A stretch of DNA of 64,000 nucleotides from Rhodobacteraceae bacterium D3-12 (GCA_025916135.1 CP104793.1:868001-932000); one strand, 5' to 3'; numbered from the stretch's first letter, positions 1 through 8,635 are shown. Made by a program: numbers and translations. The notes: generated by a model not told the origin, from the letters alone.

Positions 1-698
1 GTCGGCGCATTTTCAAATCCGGGAACAGGGTCGGTGCCCAGACCGGCCAGAACATTCAGCGCGCCGGCAACCGCTTGGGCGTAATACGTGCCCGAGCTAT
101 AGGCATAGTCGACATGACCGCCGAGCACGGCAGAGACCGCCTCTGCGCCACCCTTCGTCGGAACGGGCTTCAGAACCACCCCCTCCTTTGCTGAGATGGC
201 CTTCATCACCACACGATCAAGCGATGTCGTCGAGGCATAGGTGAGGCCGCTCGGTGCTTTTTTAGCCGCAGCGATTACGTCGGAAAAATCGGTCCAGCCG
301 CGGTCGGGCAGGGCCACCAGTGCTTCGGGGAACACACCGAACGCGCCGATATATTCGAAATCACTGATGCCATAGCTGACATTTGAGGAATGTGGGTCAA
401 ACGAGATCGTCGTCGAAATGGCTGCCGCCAGGTGATAGCCGTCAGCAGGCTTTGCCTTGAGCGCGGTGAGGGCTAGACCTCCTCCGGCACCGGGTTGGTT
501 GGTCACAACGAGGGCTTGACCAAGCGATGACGCCAGCGCCTCTGACGCCGCTCGGGTGATGGTATCGACACCGCCACCGGGGCCAAAACCGACCGTCACG
601 GTGACTTCTTTTTCAGGGAATTCGGCAAGGGCAGGGCTTGCCAGCACGGCAAGCGCAAGCCCACAACCAATGAGTGATCTGCTAAACGATAAGGCCAA
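1..698 (-). CDS. TctC/Bug-family tripartite tricarboxylate transporter substrate-binding protein (3' end outside window)
   Basis: Periplasmic solute-binding component of a TTT-type uptake system for carboxylic acids. Read on the minus strand from a TTG start at 698, preceded by AAAGGA. No ATG in this frame gives a credible start. Residues 1-25 form a signal peptide (hydrophobic GCGLALAVLA, then SPALA before EFPEKE). The Bug signature follows: a first strand ending VTVGFGPGGGVD, then NQPGAGGGLA, and later PTKGGAEAVSAVLGGHVDYA, the usual dicarboxylate-contacting regions. About 232 of the usual 320 residues are inside the window; membrane subunits would lie further left. A second TctC is encoded at 50745, in the opposite orientation. 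Substrate unknown. Confidence 0.85.
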   Translation of the reverse strand, partial: MALSFSRSLIGCGLALAVLASPALAEFPEKEVTVTVGFGPGGGVDTITRAASEALASSLGQALVVTNQPGAGGGLALTALKAKPADGYHLAAAISTTISFDPHSSNVSYGISDFEYIGAFGVFPEALVALPDRGWTDFSDVIAAAKKAPSGLTYASTTSLDRVVMKAISAKEGVVLKPVPTKGGAEAVSAVLGGHVDYAYSSGTYYAQAVAGALNVLAGLGTDPVPGFENAP

Positions 699-944
699 GA
701 GATAGTCCTTTCTGTTGGGAGTAATCAGATTTTTTCTCACGAAATGGAAAGGATGCACGGAAAGCCGCTGCTGTCTAATGCATTCTTTATCGTGCTATTG
801 ATGCAGAAAACGCATAAGGCTGTCTGCTTGGAATATCGGGTGAATATGGCGGGGTAAGCGCTTTCTAAGTTGGAAGGACTGCGCGGAATATGTGCAAGTA
901 GCTGAGGTGTTTTTGTGCATTTAAGCAAAGTGTAGGCGCAAGCA

Positions 945-1105
945 CTCGATCCTTTCGCGTCTTGCGCTTGATCTCTTTGACATGTCTGTCAGCCGATCCA
1001 TTCGGCGTTGTCTTCGTTCTCATCTCGTGTCTCTCCAGGGATTGCGATGAGCGAAAGATACTCCTTTTGCAAAACAACGCTGTCTATCTTAAAGGCCATG
1101 ACGGG
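945..1105 (-). pseudogene. Fossil of the 5' end of an IS3-type element (leader plus orfA N-terminus)
   Basis: On the minus strand from an ATG at 1023, about 26 codons read MRTKT..NGSADRHVKEIKRKTRK. This resembles the N-terminus of the intact orfA at 22785-23159 (GAADKLVKNIRRKTRQ). After this the frame loses all similarity. Upstream of the ATG the non-coding leader also resembles the intact IS: TTTCGCTCATCGCAATCCCTGGAG here, against TTTCTGGTTCATCGTAGCCTTTAAGGAG there. It is therefore a truncated, diverged relative rather than a chance match. Confidence 0.55.
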
Positions 1106-1419
1106 TTACAGAAGGTGGAGATGTTTCTCGCCCTTTCTCAAACACATCCTTGGTCCGGGCCGGTTCTTGATCGCCATTCACGGCCCAGGGCTGACCTTGG
1201 TGATGTCTGCAGCGGATGACGGCTTCGAGCCCATTTTGACCGATGCTGCGGATGGCACCAATGTCCGCTATGGTCTCAGGAATTTCATGACGTGCAGCCG
1301 CGATAAGAGTGTTGCTGCAATCTTCCTCGGCAAGTCTGTCTCCACATTAGCCCTTCTAAGTTACTGTGCCAATGAAAGCGGTGCGGAGTGTCGCCGTAAA
1401 AATCGCGCCCCCACGACCA
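1106..1419. other. No convincing gene; protein-like open frame on the minus strand
   Basis: This stretch has no gene with a start codon and ribosome site. One minus-strand frame is open from 1346 down to 1089. It has a protein-like composition (AAARHEIPETIADIGAIRS, then GLEAVIRC), which may be a remnant. I do not recognise a family. Confidence 0.3.
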
Positions 1420-2207
1420 TCAGCTGGCGCTTGATGATACGCGCCTTCGAATGACGAAAATAGTCGTCACCGCGATTGCGCAGAGTATCCCCACGGCGGA
1501 CCAAAGCGCGGTGACATCGCCGCCACGTGCCTGCGGCAGTACTGGAAAAAGCCCGACGGAGGCGTTGAACGAGGCATGAAACAAATGTGCCGGGACGAGC
1601 GAGCCGCCGCTGGCGAGATGTAGATGCATATAGATGACGCTGGACGCGATGATCTGTGTGGCGAACAGAAGTGGCGGGATGGCGTTATGAAAATCGCCAG
1701 GCAGTAGAAAGAGCGGTGCGTGCCATATCGCCCAAAACAGCCCAAGGCCGAGGCTGGCCTTAATGGGACCATGCCGAGCAATGAGCGGCGGTAGCGCCAA
1801 GCCACGCCACCCCAGTTCCTCGCCCACGACGCTAAAGACCATGATGTAGGCAAAGACGGCTATCGGGAGCCAGATCAGCATCGGCTCAGGCCATACGGGA
1901 CCATTTCCCGTTATCGCACGCACAGCCAAAAGCGCGAGCAAGATGCCCGCTACGGGCAGCGCCCCCGCGTATAACCATACGCCGATCGGTATACGCCAAC
2001 GAACGAGGCGGCTTAGCAACTCGCGGCGTTCTTGCAGATGCGGCCAGACCAGGATCAGGGCAGCCGTGCTTGGCCCGAAAGTGCCTGCAATCTTCAGGGG
2101 ACCTCGAGGCTTGGCGCGATCGCTGCCAATAGCCATAACGTCCACGAAATCCCGAACGCCAGAGCAAGAAAGTGTCCAATTTGGTTTTGCCGCTCTAAGG
2201 TGCCCAT
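1420..2207 (-). pseudogene. CPBP-family intramembrane glutamic endopeptidase (CAAX protease-like), frameshifted near its N-terminus
   Basis: Multi-pass membrane protease of the CPBP/ABI family. The conserved motifs are present: EELGWRG, FWAIWHAP and HLFHASFNAS, which carry the Glu-Glu, Arg and His residues of the active site. An ATG at 2207 opens MGTLERQNQIGHFLALAFGI, the expected first helix, but this frame ends at a stop beside a run of four C's near 2098. One more C (GTC CCC CTG) joins it without a gap to PLKIAGTFGPSTAALILVW. The repaired protein is 262 residues, normal for the family. An internal ATG at 2145 could still give 241 residues without the first helix. Divergent from the gene at 2398. 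Confidence 0.75.
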
Positions 2208-2224
2208 TCTCGGATCATTTCATA

Positions 2225-2269
2225 GTGGGCATCAATACGTATTTGATCGGGATCAATATAAACGCCCAC
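2225..2269. promoter_or_regulatory. Nested inverted repeats in a divergent intergenic region (candidate operator)
   Basis: Outer arms are GTGGGC at 2225-2230 and GCCCAC at 2264-2269. Inside them is a perfect TTGATC-GG-GATCAA at 2243-2256. The dyad lies between the divergent CPBP gene and the DUF6544 gene, where a regulator of both could bind. No regulator gene is adjacent. Confidence 0.4.
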
Positions 2270-2397
2270 CACGTCTACTATTCTAACATCGGACTCGGAA
2301 GATTGTTACGCGGTGTGAATGTTTTGAGCGCCTTGGGGCGGCATGAAATCGATAAGGGATAAGATGCCTGACGAGAGAGTCAGAGATTGGACGGGAA

Positions 2398-3234
2398 ATG
2401 CGTATGATCGTTATCGCGATACTGGTAGTCGTCGGGATCAGTTTAGCCGGTCTTTTCGCGTGGCGGCAGTTGGATCATCGTGCCGATCATGCGGAAATGG
2501 ATCGCCTGATCGGGTTCCAGCCTACCGATCCGGGAAGGTTCGCGCCAAAAATGGTCGCAGACCTGCCCAAACCTGCACGTCGCTTTTTCGCATTCGCCAT
2601 CGCTGAGGGCACACCGCTTTATACGGTGGCCCAGTTAAGGATGGAGGGGCAGTTTAGCATGGGTGACAAGGCCGCGCCAGGTTACATGCCCATGCGCGCC
2701 ACGCAATTGCTTGCTGCTCCTCATGGGTTCGTTTGGGCGATGACTGGCGGCGAGGGCGCGATGCGCATGGCAGGCTCCGATAGCGGAACGTGGACCCGGT
2801 TCTGGCTTGCCGGTCTTGTCCCCGTGGCGCGGTTCGGTGGCACCCCGGACCACAGCCGCTCCGCCTTCGGGCGCTATGTGGCCGAAGCTGTTTTCTGGAC
2901 ACCTGCAGCCGTTCTGCCAAGCCCCAACGTCACTTGGGAAGCTGTCTCTGAAAACGTTGCGCGTATGACGATGCGTTACGGAGATCTTGAACAGGCGGTT
3001 GATATCACCGTAGGCGAGTTCGGCCAGCCGCTTCATGTGACGTTCATGCGTTGGAGCGACGCTAACCCCCAGAAGACCCATCAGTTACAGCCGTTTGGCG
3101 GCTATCTCTCTGAGTTTCGGGAGTTCGAGGGTTTCATGCTTCCAACACATATCGAGGCGGGAAACTTCTTTGACACCGATGAGTATTTCCCGTTCTTCGT
3201 TGTCGATGTTTCCGACATCAGCTTTCCGCATTGA
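2398..3234 (+). CDS. DUF6544-family protein
   Basis: A 278-residue protein with one N-terminal membrane segment (about residues 3-22, IVIAILVVVGISLAGLFAW). The rest looks extracytoplasmic, with short beta-rich segments such as MEGQFSMGD, GTWTRFWLAGL and FGRYVAEAVFWTPAAVLP. This matches my memory of the DUF6544 (formerly DUF6920) family, whose function is not known. The start follows GACGGGA; a second ATG lies two codons downstream. It stands alone on the plus strand between divergent CPBP genes. Assignment rests on overall pattern, with no catalytic motif to check. Confidence 0.7.
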   Translation: MRMIVIAILVVVGISLAGLFAWRQLDHRADHAEMDRLIGFQPTDPGRFAPKMVADLPKPARRFFAFAIAEGTPLYTVAQLRMEGQFSMGDKAAPGYMPMRATQLLAAPHGFVWAMTGGEGAMRMAGSDSGTWTRFWLAGLVPVARFGGTPDHSRSAFGRYVAEAVFWTPAAVLPSPNVTWEAVSENVARMTMRYGDLEQAVDITVGEFGQPLHVTFMRWSDANPQKTHQLQPFGGYLSEFREFEGFMLPTHIEAGNFFDTDEYFPFFVVDVSDISFPH

Positions 3235-3270
3235 ACCCAAAGTCGTGCGGATCCTCTCCGTGAGCGGGTG

Positions 3271-4432
3271 TCATTGCACAGCGCCTATCGCCAAATCTGC
3301 AAGTGCTGCTTCCAGCGCAGGCACGAGATCGGTGCTGTCATCGGCAATTCCTACATCGGTGTTGACTTGAAACGCAACTGTCACGCCATGCTCGGCATAG
3401 TGACGTAGGCTCGACACATAACCGGGTATCCACCCGCCATGTCCGTAGACCGGTCCGTGGGCAGTGTCGGCATAGATTGCGACGCCAGAGCCATAAAGGA
3501 TACCCTGTTCATCGGGACTCACCGGCGTCCCATCCAGTAGCCGGTCAAGATAAGGTGCCGCCAGTGCCGCCCCGCGAAAAAGAGCGTGGCCCCAGAATGC
3601 AAGGTCTCGGGATGTTGATATCAGCCCGCCCCCTGTCCACTCCATCGCGGGCCCCACAGTAAAGTTCCGCTCTCATCCATGGTTCGTGCGGGCAGGCCGA
3701 ACGGGTTGTCTTCTGCTACGTATCCAACCGCGAGGCCCAGTAACGTCGGCCGATCCGAAGAAGTGGTGGCGGTCAAGCCAAGCGGTTCGAGGAAGCGTTC
3801 TGCGACGAGGTCGTAGTACGCCTGCCCGCTGGCTTCTTCAATTGCGAGGCCAAGCAAGAGGTATCCGGTATCCGTGTAGGCCCAACCGGAGCCGGTCGGG
3901 AACGCAGGCGTAGCATCGAGGATGAAGGCGACGGATTCCTCTGGTGAAAAGGCGGCACCTTCGCTAGCCATCCGCCTTGCCATCTCGTTTTGGAAACTGC
4001 CGAGATGCACGTGGTCGGGCAGGCGGACGTGTGGCGCAGAAGGTCGCCAATCGTCATTGTCTCTTGGTTCGGCAGCTGTGTGAACCAATCGCGGTTCCCT
4101 AGGTATTCGGACACAAGATCAGCACGGGAAAAAACACCATCGCTTTCCAGCGTCAGAACGGTCATTGCGACGAATGTTTTCCCGATGCTCGCGGCCAGCA
4201 TGCGCGTGTTTGCGGCCATAGTTGCCTCCGCCTCCTGGTCCGCAAGTCCGGTCGCAACCGTCAATAGGTTGCCGTCCGGCAAAACGATGGCAGCAGTCGC
4301 ACCGGGAAAGCCATAGTCCGCATGAAAACCATCCATCAGGGCCTGCATCTGACCCTCCATCGTCTCGGCTCGCACTAGGCCCGCGAATGTCGTGATTGCT
4401 GTAAGCACAGCGGCGACCAGATACTGCTTCAT
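3271..4432 (-). pseudogene. Serine beta-lactamase-like hydrolase, broken by two single-base deletions
   Basis: Secreted penicillin-binding-protein/class C beta-lactamase fold. The start at 4432 gives a signal peptide (MKQYLVAAVLTAITTFAG, then VRA). The SxxK motif is ASIGKTF, the second motif is YTDTGY, and the C-terminal motif is YGHGGWIPGY. The frame breaks twice: near 4024 (TCCGCCTG should read TCCGGCCTG, joining RHTSG to LPDHVHLG) and near 3650 (CCCGCGATG lacks a G, joining LLWGP to AMEWTGGGLIS). With both bases restored the protein is 387 residues. The ATG overlaps the stop of the CPBP gene by four bases, so the two form an operon. Loss of function or sequencing error cannot be separated here. 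Confidence 0.8.
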
Positions 4433-5262
4433 TGCCGGGTTTCTTGGGGGATCACTTCTGTAACCGCGCCCTCGCGCGAGAGCATTGTGTCGCGCTTCCA
4501 CCAGACGACGGTTGCGGCGACGAAAACAAGAAGCCAGGTATCCCAGGGCTGTGCATCGGGCCAGAAAGGGTTGATCAATTGCCAGTGGAACAGCATCGGC
4601 AATGCCAGGCTGCCGCGCGATGCGTTGAAGATTGGGGTCACGAGGATCGCCAGAGTGATATTTCCGATGAAGAAAGGCAGAAAGCTCCATTCAGCGAAGA
4701 CAACACCGGCAAGAAAGAAGGCAGGCAGGTGCCAGATGCCCCAGACCGTGCCAATCAGGGCACCAGCCCAGATCGGTGCCATGTACCGCTGGAGAAGTGG
4801 CTGTGCCACGCCACGCCAGCCGAATTCTTCAATCGGCCCTAGCAAGAGCATCATGAACATCAGGCCGACGACCGGGGCCATGCCTTCAGGTGGAAGCGGT
4901 GCGAGGAGCTGCCCACCTTTGATGAGCGAGCCTGCCATAAAAACCAGCGGTATCAAGATCAGGATGAATAGCCACCACGAAGCGGGGCAGCGCCAAAGGA
5001 AGAGCCGCGACAGGAACCTTTTTAGTCCGGCCAAGCCGCCATACAACATTACCACGGTGCATGCCGCGATGGCCGGGGCCCACGTCGCGAGAAAGAAGAG
5101 CGGATGCGACCCGCTGACATCGCCAAAAGCGTTGGACATCGCTTCGGGCCAGAAAATGTAGCCGCCGATGACGCCCCAAGTGATCAAAAAGGTGAGCCCC
5201 AATAAGAAAAAGAGCGCAGTCAATGGCAGTTTTCGAGTCGGAATTTCGATATAGATCGACAT
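4429..5262 (-). CDS. CPBP-family intramembrane glutamic endopeptidase
   Basis: An intact 277-residue multi-pass membrane protein. Motif 1 is PIEEFGWRG, motif 2 is WGIWHLPAFF, and the C-terminal motif is MLFHWQLINPF. These are the Glu-Glu/Arg and His positions of CPBP proteases, which cleave within membranes or process small peptides. The first gene of a minus-strand pair: its TGA overlaps the ATG of the beta-lactamase-like gene (4432). One of three CPBP genes in this window (also 1420 and 30098), but the three are not close copies. Substrate unknown. Confidence 0.88.
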   Translation of the reverse strand: MSIYIEIPTRKLPLTALFFLLGLTFLITWGVIGGYIFWPEAMSNAFGDVSGSHPLFFLATWAPAIAACTVVMLYGGLAGLKRFLSRLFLWRCPASWWLFILILIPLVFMAGSLIKGGQLLAPLPPEGMAPVVGLMFMMLLLGPIEEFGWRGVAQPLLQRYMAPIWAGALIGTVWGIWHLPAFFLAGVVFAEWSFLPFFIGNITLAILVTPIFNASRGSLALPMLFHWQLINPFWPDAQPWDTWLLVFVAATVVWWKRDTMLSREGAVTEVIPQETRQ

Positions 5263-5500
5263 TGGAGTCGCCCCCAGTTTGAAAGAATCGGAATTTGTTC
5301 ACTTTACCATGCACTGCGTGAGCGTTCTTGCCCTCGATCAATCCCTTCAGGGCATCTTCTGCGCTGACTATCTACGATCAGCTCCCAAAGCGACGCGCCG
5401 AAACCGGCCGTTGGTTTTAAAATGGCCAAGGTCTGAAAAGTCCCCACAGCGGACCTTGGTCTATTGTGCAGCGTCCCCTTAGCAGACCTCGGTGCAAAGT
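5263..5500. other. Gene-free spacer ahead of the 5.26-kb element
   Basis: No coding signal. It contains short repeated motifs of the dispersed GCAGCGAA type (GGACCTTGGTCTATTGTGCAG and AGCAGACCTCGGTGCAAAG around 5450-5500) seen at several other intergenic sites in this window. Confidence 0.4.
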
Positions 5501-5707
5501 GCAGCGAAGGTCTGGTTTCCGCCCGATTTGTCCATTCCATATTAGCCTTGGGCACTCCCATTGAGAACCCTTTCAAAAGACTGGACTACGTCGTCGTATC
5601 GAGCGTTAGTGTTCCTGCGCCTGGCCTTATTCGGCGGCGCGGTCCGGAACTCCGGGCTCTACTCGGTAGCAGCGGGGTTTTTCCGCTGATCAACCGAGGA
5701 GACCAAC

Positions 5708-6007
5708 ATGACCAAGTCTGACGAGCACAACGCACCTGCCAAGGCGATGGCAGCATCGCTTACGACCAAGAAGGACCAGTTGATCAAACTGCTGGGGACG
5801 AGGGCAGGAGCTGATACCAAAACCCTGAGCGCGAAGCTGGTCTGGCAGCAACATACAACGCGCGCGGCTCTGACCGGTTTGCGCAAAGCAGGGTACGAGA
5901 TTGCCTGCAACAAACCTACCAAAGGCGGGATGTCGAGGCATCGCATCCTTTCTGCGCCTACGCCGAATAAATCCCGTGGATCCGAGAGCGCAGCCAATGG
6001 GGCGTGA
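5708..6007 (+). CDS. DUF3489 domain-containing protein
   Basis: A 99-residue protein. After a short basic N-terminus comes KKDQLIKLLGTRAGADTKTLS, then WQQHTTRAALTGLRKAGYEI, a helix-turn-helix-like pattern typical of DUF3489, in which a winged-helix-like fold is proposed. The RBS is GAGGAG, seven bases before the ATG. Its stop overlaps the start of the DUF2924 gene by 11 bases. In alphaproteobacteria this pair commonly precedes a serine recombinase. A DNA-binding accessory role for the element is my inference. Copy 2 differs by one residue (Leu17 here, Arg there). Confidence 0.85.
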   Translation: MTKSDEHNAPAKAMAASLTTKKDQLIKLLGTRAGADTKTLSAKLVWQQHTTRAALTGLRKAGYEIACNKPTKGGMSRHRILSAPTPNKSRGSESAANGA

Positions 6008-6401
6008 TCCGAACTCGGAGCGGCCCCGCATGCTTGCGGAGTGGGAGGCGGTCTTCGGATCGCCTCCGCCAGCCTATCTGTCGGTGCCGTTCATGCAGCG
6101 CGCGGTTTGCTACGAGCGGCAATGCAGGGCGCATGGGCGGCTGGCCGCCACAACGCGCCGCGCACTAACACAGATTGCGAGCGGGGAGGACGTTGCCGTT
6201 GCGGTGCCGGCAAGGCTGAACCCCGGCGCGCATCTCGTGCGGGAATGGAACGGTCGAACATACCAGGTGCAGGTCACGGAGGCGGGCTTTGAGATGGATG
6301 GAAAGACTTGGAGGTCACTATCAGCCATCGCCAAACACATCACCGGCGCTACCTGGTCTGGCCCCCGGTTCTTTGGCCTGCAGAGCAAAGCCGGGAGATA
6401 A
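5997..6401 (+). CDS. DUF2924 domain-containing protein
   Basis: A 134-residue protein with the family pattern LAEWEAVFGSPPPAYLS near the start, a central GAHLVREWNGRTYQVQV, and the C-terminal GKTWRSLSAIAKHITG followed by GPRFFGL. The chosen ATG at 5997 overlaps the DUF3489 stop, which suggests translational coupling. An upstream in-frame ATG at 5901 would add 32 residues with no family similarity. The recombinase starts four bases after its stop. DUF2924 genes are regularly found beside serine recombinases; the biochemical function is unknown. Confidence 0.85.
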   Translation: MGRDPNSERPRMLAEWEAVFGSPPPAYLSVPFMQRAVCYERQCRAHGRLAATTRRALTQIASGEDVAVAVPARLNPGAHLVREWNGRTYQVQVTEAGFEMDGKTWRSLSAIAKHITGATWSGPRFFGLQSKAGR

Positions 6402-6404
6402 GAT

Positions 6405-7676
6405 ATGAAGAAGCTGCGTTGCGCCATCTATACCCGCAAGTCATCTGAAGAGGGCCTTGAGCAAGAGTTCAACTCGCTGGATGCGCAGCGCGAAGCCTGT
6501 GCGGCTTATGTTGCCAGCCAGAAGCACGAAGGCTGGGTGTTGCTGCCCGCGCATTATGACGATGGTGGGTTGTCCGGCGGAACCCTGGAACGACCGGCGC
6601 TGCAGAGCCTTCTGCAGGACATATCTGACGGGCGGGTGGACCAGATCATCGTGTATAAGATCGACCGGCTCACGCGGTCCCTCGCGGACTTCTCCAAGAT
6701 CGTCGACATTCTGGATGCGGCAGAGGCCTCGTTTGTCTCGGTCACCCAATCCTTCAACACGGCCACCAGTATGGGGCGGCTGACGCTGAACATGCTGCTG
6801 TCCTTCGCGCAGTTTGAGCGAGAGGTAACGGCCGAACGTATCCGCGACAAGATCGCGGCGTCCAAGCGCAAGGGGCTATGGATGGGCGGGCAGGTGCCAC
6901 TGGGCTATGATGCTGATGGGCGAACACTCAGCGTGAACCTCAAGGAAGCGGCGGTGGTCGAGCAGCTTTATGCGCTCTACGAGGATCTTGGCACCGTCAG
7001 GGCGGTGAAAGCACAGGCTGACGCGCTGGATCTACGGAGCCGTCAACGAACGCTTGCAGATGGCAGCACGACGGGCGGAACCCATATGGACCGTGGCCAC
7101 ATCCATCATCTACTGACCAACCCGATCTACGCTGGGCGCATCCGGCATCGTGACAAGGTGTTCGAGGGGCAGCACCCGGCGATAATCGCACCTGAGCGAT
7201 GGGATCGCGTCCAGCGGTTGTTGCAGGATGGTGCGGCGAAGGGCAGGGGACGCAAAGCCGCCAATCAACGCTCTTTGCTATGCGGCAAACTCTTCGACGA
7301 AACTGGTGATCGCCTGACGCCTTCGCATACGAAGACGCGGAAAGGCGCACGACTGCGCTATTACATCTCGCACAGGTTAGTGGCCGGGAGCAGCGAAGCA
7401 CACAAAGATGCCTGGCGCCTGCCTGCGCCGGAGCTGGAGAACAAGATCGCTGATTTGGTACGCAAGATGATCTCTGCATCCGGCTTCGCACCCACACTAC
7501 TGCCGGCAGCAACGGCGGATCAGATCGATCGCGCTGCTGATACTCTTATCTCCCGCGCGAAACGCGACAAGCCAAGCAGCCTGTTTGACCTCATCGAACG
7601 CGTGGACATCGCTCCCGGTGAGTTGGTCGTGCAACTGAGTGCTGACGCCATCGCCGGGAGTATTGACGTAAACTAG
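6405..7676 (+). CDS. Large serine recombinase, truncated by an in-frame amber codon
   Basis: Site-specific recombinase of the resolvase/invertase superfamily, expected to move this element. Residues 3-150 are the catalytic domain: YTRKS near residue 9 carries the nucleophilic Ser13, and KIDRLTRSLADF and ERIRDKIAASKRKG follow. Residues 160-260 are the recombinase (DNA-binding) domain, with GYDADGRTL and HHLLTNPIYAGRIRH. A zinc-ribbon-like segment without its cysteines follows (RSLLCGKLFDETGDRLTPSH). Translation stops at TAG (7674-7676) after 423 residues, but family-like sequence continues in frame for 122 codons. The same stop is present in copy 2. An RBS-like GGGAGA precedes the ATG. Confidence 0.88.
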   Translation: MKKLRCAIYTRKSSEEGLEQEFNSLDAQREACAAYVASQKHEGWVLLPAHYDDGGLSGGTLERPALQSLLQDISDGRVDQIIVYKIDRLTRSLADFSKIVDILDAAEASFVSVTQSFNTATSMGRLTLNMLLSFAQFEREVTAERIRDKIAASKRKGLWMGGQVPLGYDADGRTLSVNLKEAAVVEQLYALYEDLGTVRAVKAQADALDLRSRQRTLADGSTTGGTHMDRGHIHHLLTNPIYAGRIRHRDKVFEGQHPAIIAPERWDRVQRLLQDGAAKGRGRKAANQRSLLCGKLFDETGDRLTPSHTKTRKGARLRYYISHRLVAGSSEAHKDAWRLPAPELENKIADLVRKMISASGFAPTLLPAATADQIDRAADTLISRAKRDKPSSLFDLIERVDIAPGELVVQLSADAIAGSIDVN

Positions 7677-8045
7677 GAGCATCTGGAAGAGCATGTTCTC
7701 AGTGAGACCATCCCCTTCCAACTCCGCAAGCGCGGCGTCGAGACGAAGATCATTCTTGCGGATGCGCCAGCCGGTATCGACAAAACGCTCATCCATAACA
7801 TCGCCAAAGCCTACGTTTGGTTTGAGCGGATCAAGGCCGGCGAAACCTTCTCCGAGATCGCAGAGGCAGACGCCACATCCAAACGGCGCATCCAGCAGAT
7901 GATTGATCTTGCCTTCCTGGCACCCGACGTCGTGCGCGATGTTATGGAGGGAAAACAGCCCGTTGGTTTTACATCGGACTGGTGCTTGCGCCACGAGTTG
8001 CCATCGGACTGGGACGAACAGCGCCAGATGATCGCGGCCCTCTGA
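7677..8045 (+). pseudogene. C-terminal part of the serine recombinase, in frame after the amber codon
   Basis: Directly after the TAG the same frame continues EHLEEHVLSETIPFQLRKRG, then AKAYVWFERIKAGETFSEIA, KRRIQQMIDLAFLAPDVV and LPSDWDEQRQMIAAL before a TGA. This is the usual C-terminus of the recombinase family (RRRG, helix-turn-helix, LAFLAPDI, DWxEQ). No start codon with a ribosome site lies at its head. The full protein would be 546 residues with one amber position. Confidence 0.75.
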
Positions 8046-8269
8046 CCCCAAACACCCCAAACTCGTATCGCGGAAATGCCGTTCCCAGACTTCGCGGCAT
8101 ATCGGCCCCGTTTTGGCTCACAGGCACAGTCTGCCCTTCGCCCCAACCCACACAACCCGCGGACAACACGCGACAATGTCACGCCTACCGCGCACGGTCT
8201 CTTTTAATGAAAGTGTATGGCTGTGTGGGCAGTCCTGAGCTAACGCGTCTCGCCAATTTTGCCTGGTTA

Positions 8270-8402
8270 CAGGGAATTTACAGGGAAATTTGCGGAATTC
8301 TGTACGTTTTACCCGATTTTGGAGGGTTTCTGCCCCAGGTTTACGCGTTGTGTCAGTGGGTTAAGCGCCAATTCCCTGTTCGACTAAAAACAGGGAATTG
8401 GC
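8270..8402. repeat. Cluster of CAGGGAAT repeats ending in a perfect hairpin
   Basis: CAGGGAATT (8270-8278) and CAGGGAAATT (8281-8290) are tandem. They are followed by a perfect 14-bp inverted repeat, GCCAATTCCCTGTT (8367-8380) and AACAGGGAATTGGC (8389-8402), with an 8-base loop. The core therefore occurs four times in about 130 bp, like iterons or a protein-binding array. There is no U-tract, so this is not an intrinsic terminator. It is conserved in copy 2 (45998-46130). Confidence 0.6.
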
Positions 8403-8522
8403 CGCGCGGGAACAGAGAAATTTGGGAGGATATCAGCGAATAGCGCTGTTGATATCGTGTGTCGCGAGTTTTGGTTTTGGCGCGTGCGTTTCCAGGAATG
8501 TGGTTGGCCGATATTCGTAGAG

Positions 8523-8576
8523 CGGAGCCGGCTCCGACGCGGAGCAATTGCAAAGCATTTTTGTTCATGTTATGTT
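8523..8576 (+). promoter_or_regulatory. Palindromic operator and promoter upstream of the methyltransferase
   Basis: A perfect 14-bp palindrome CGGAGCCGGCTCCG (8523-8536) lies just upstream of a promoter-like pair. The -35 is TTGCAA (8548-8553); a spacer of exactly 17 bases leads to the -10 TATGTT (8571-8576). TG at the extended -10 position supports it. The predicted start near 8583 would transcribe the hairpins and terminator that precede the methyltransferase. Repeated in copy 2 at 46251-46304. Confidence 0.5.
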
Positions 8577-8582
8577 CTTGTT

Positions 8583-8635
8583 GGGCGATTCTGCCCGAGG
8601 AGGGACAACCGTGCGTGCACGGCTGTCCTTTTTTT
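8583..8635 (+). terminator. Intrinsic terminator or attenuator, possibly ending a tiny RNA
   Basis: A small hairpin GGGC-GATTCT-GCCC (8583-8596) is followed by GAGGAGG. Then comes an 11-bp stem GGACAACCGTG/CACGGCTGTCC with a CGTG loop (8603-8628, one mismatch) and seven T's (8629-8635). This is a strong rho-independent terminator. It lies about 10-60 bases after the predicted start of transcription and 73 bases before the methyltransferase gene, so it would give a roughly 50-nt RNA or attenuate that gene. Confidence 0.65.

Noticed and set aside
5263-5570. Frames on both strands in the spacer before the element (for example 5304-5576 minus)
   Set aside because: Composed of dispersed repeat sequence; no ribosome site, and the homologous part before copy 2 does not keep the frame.
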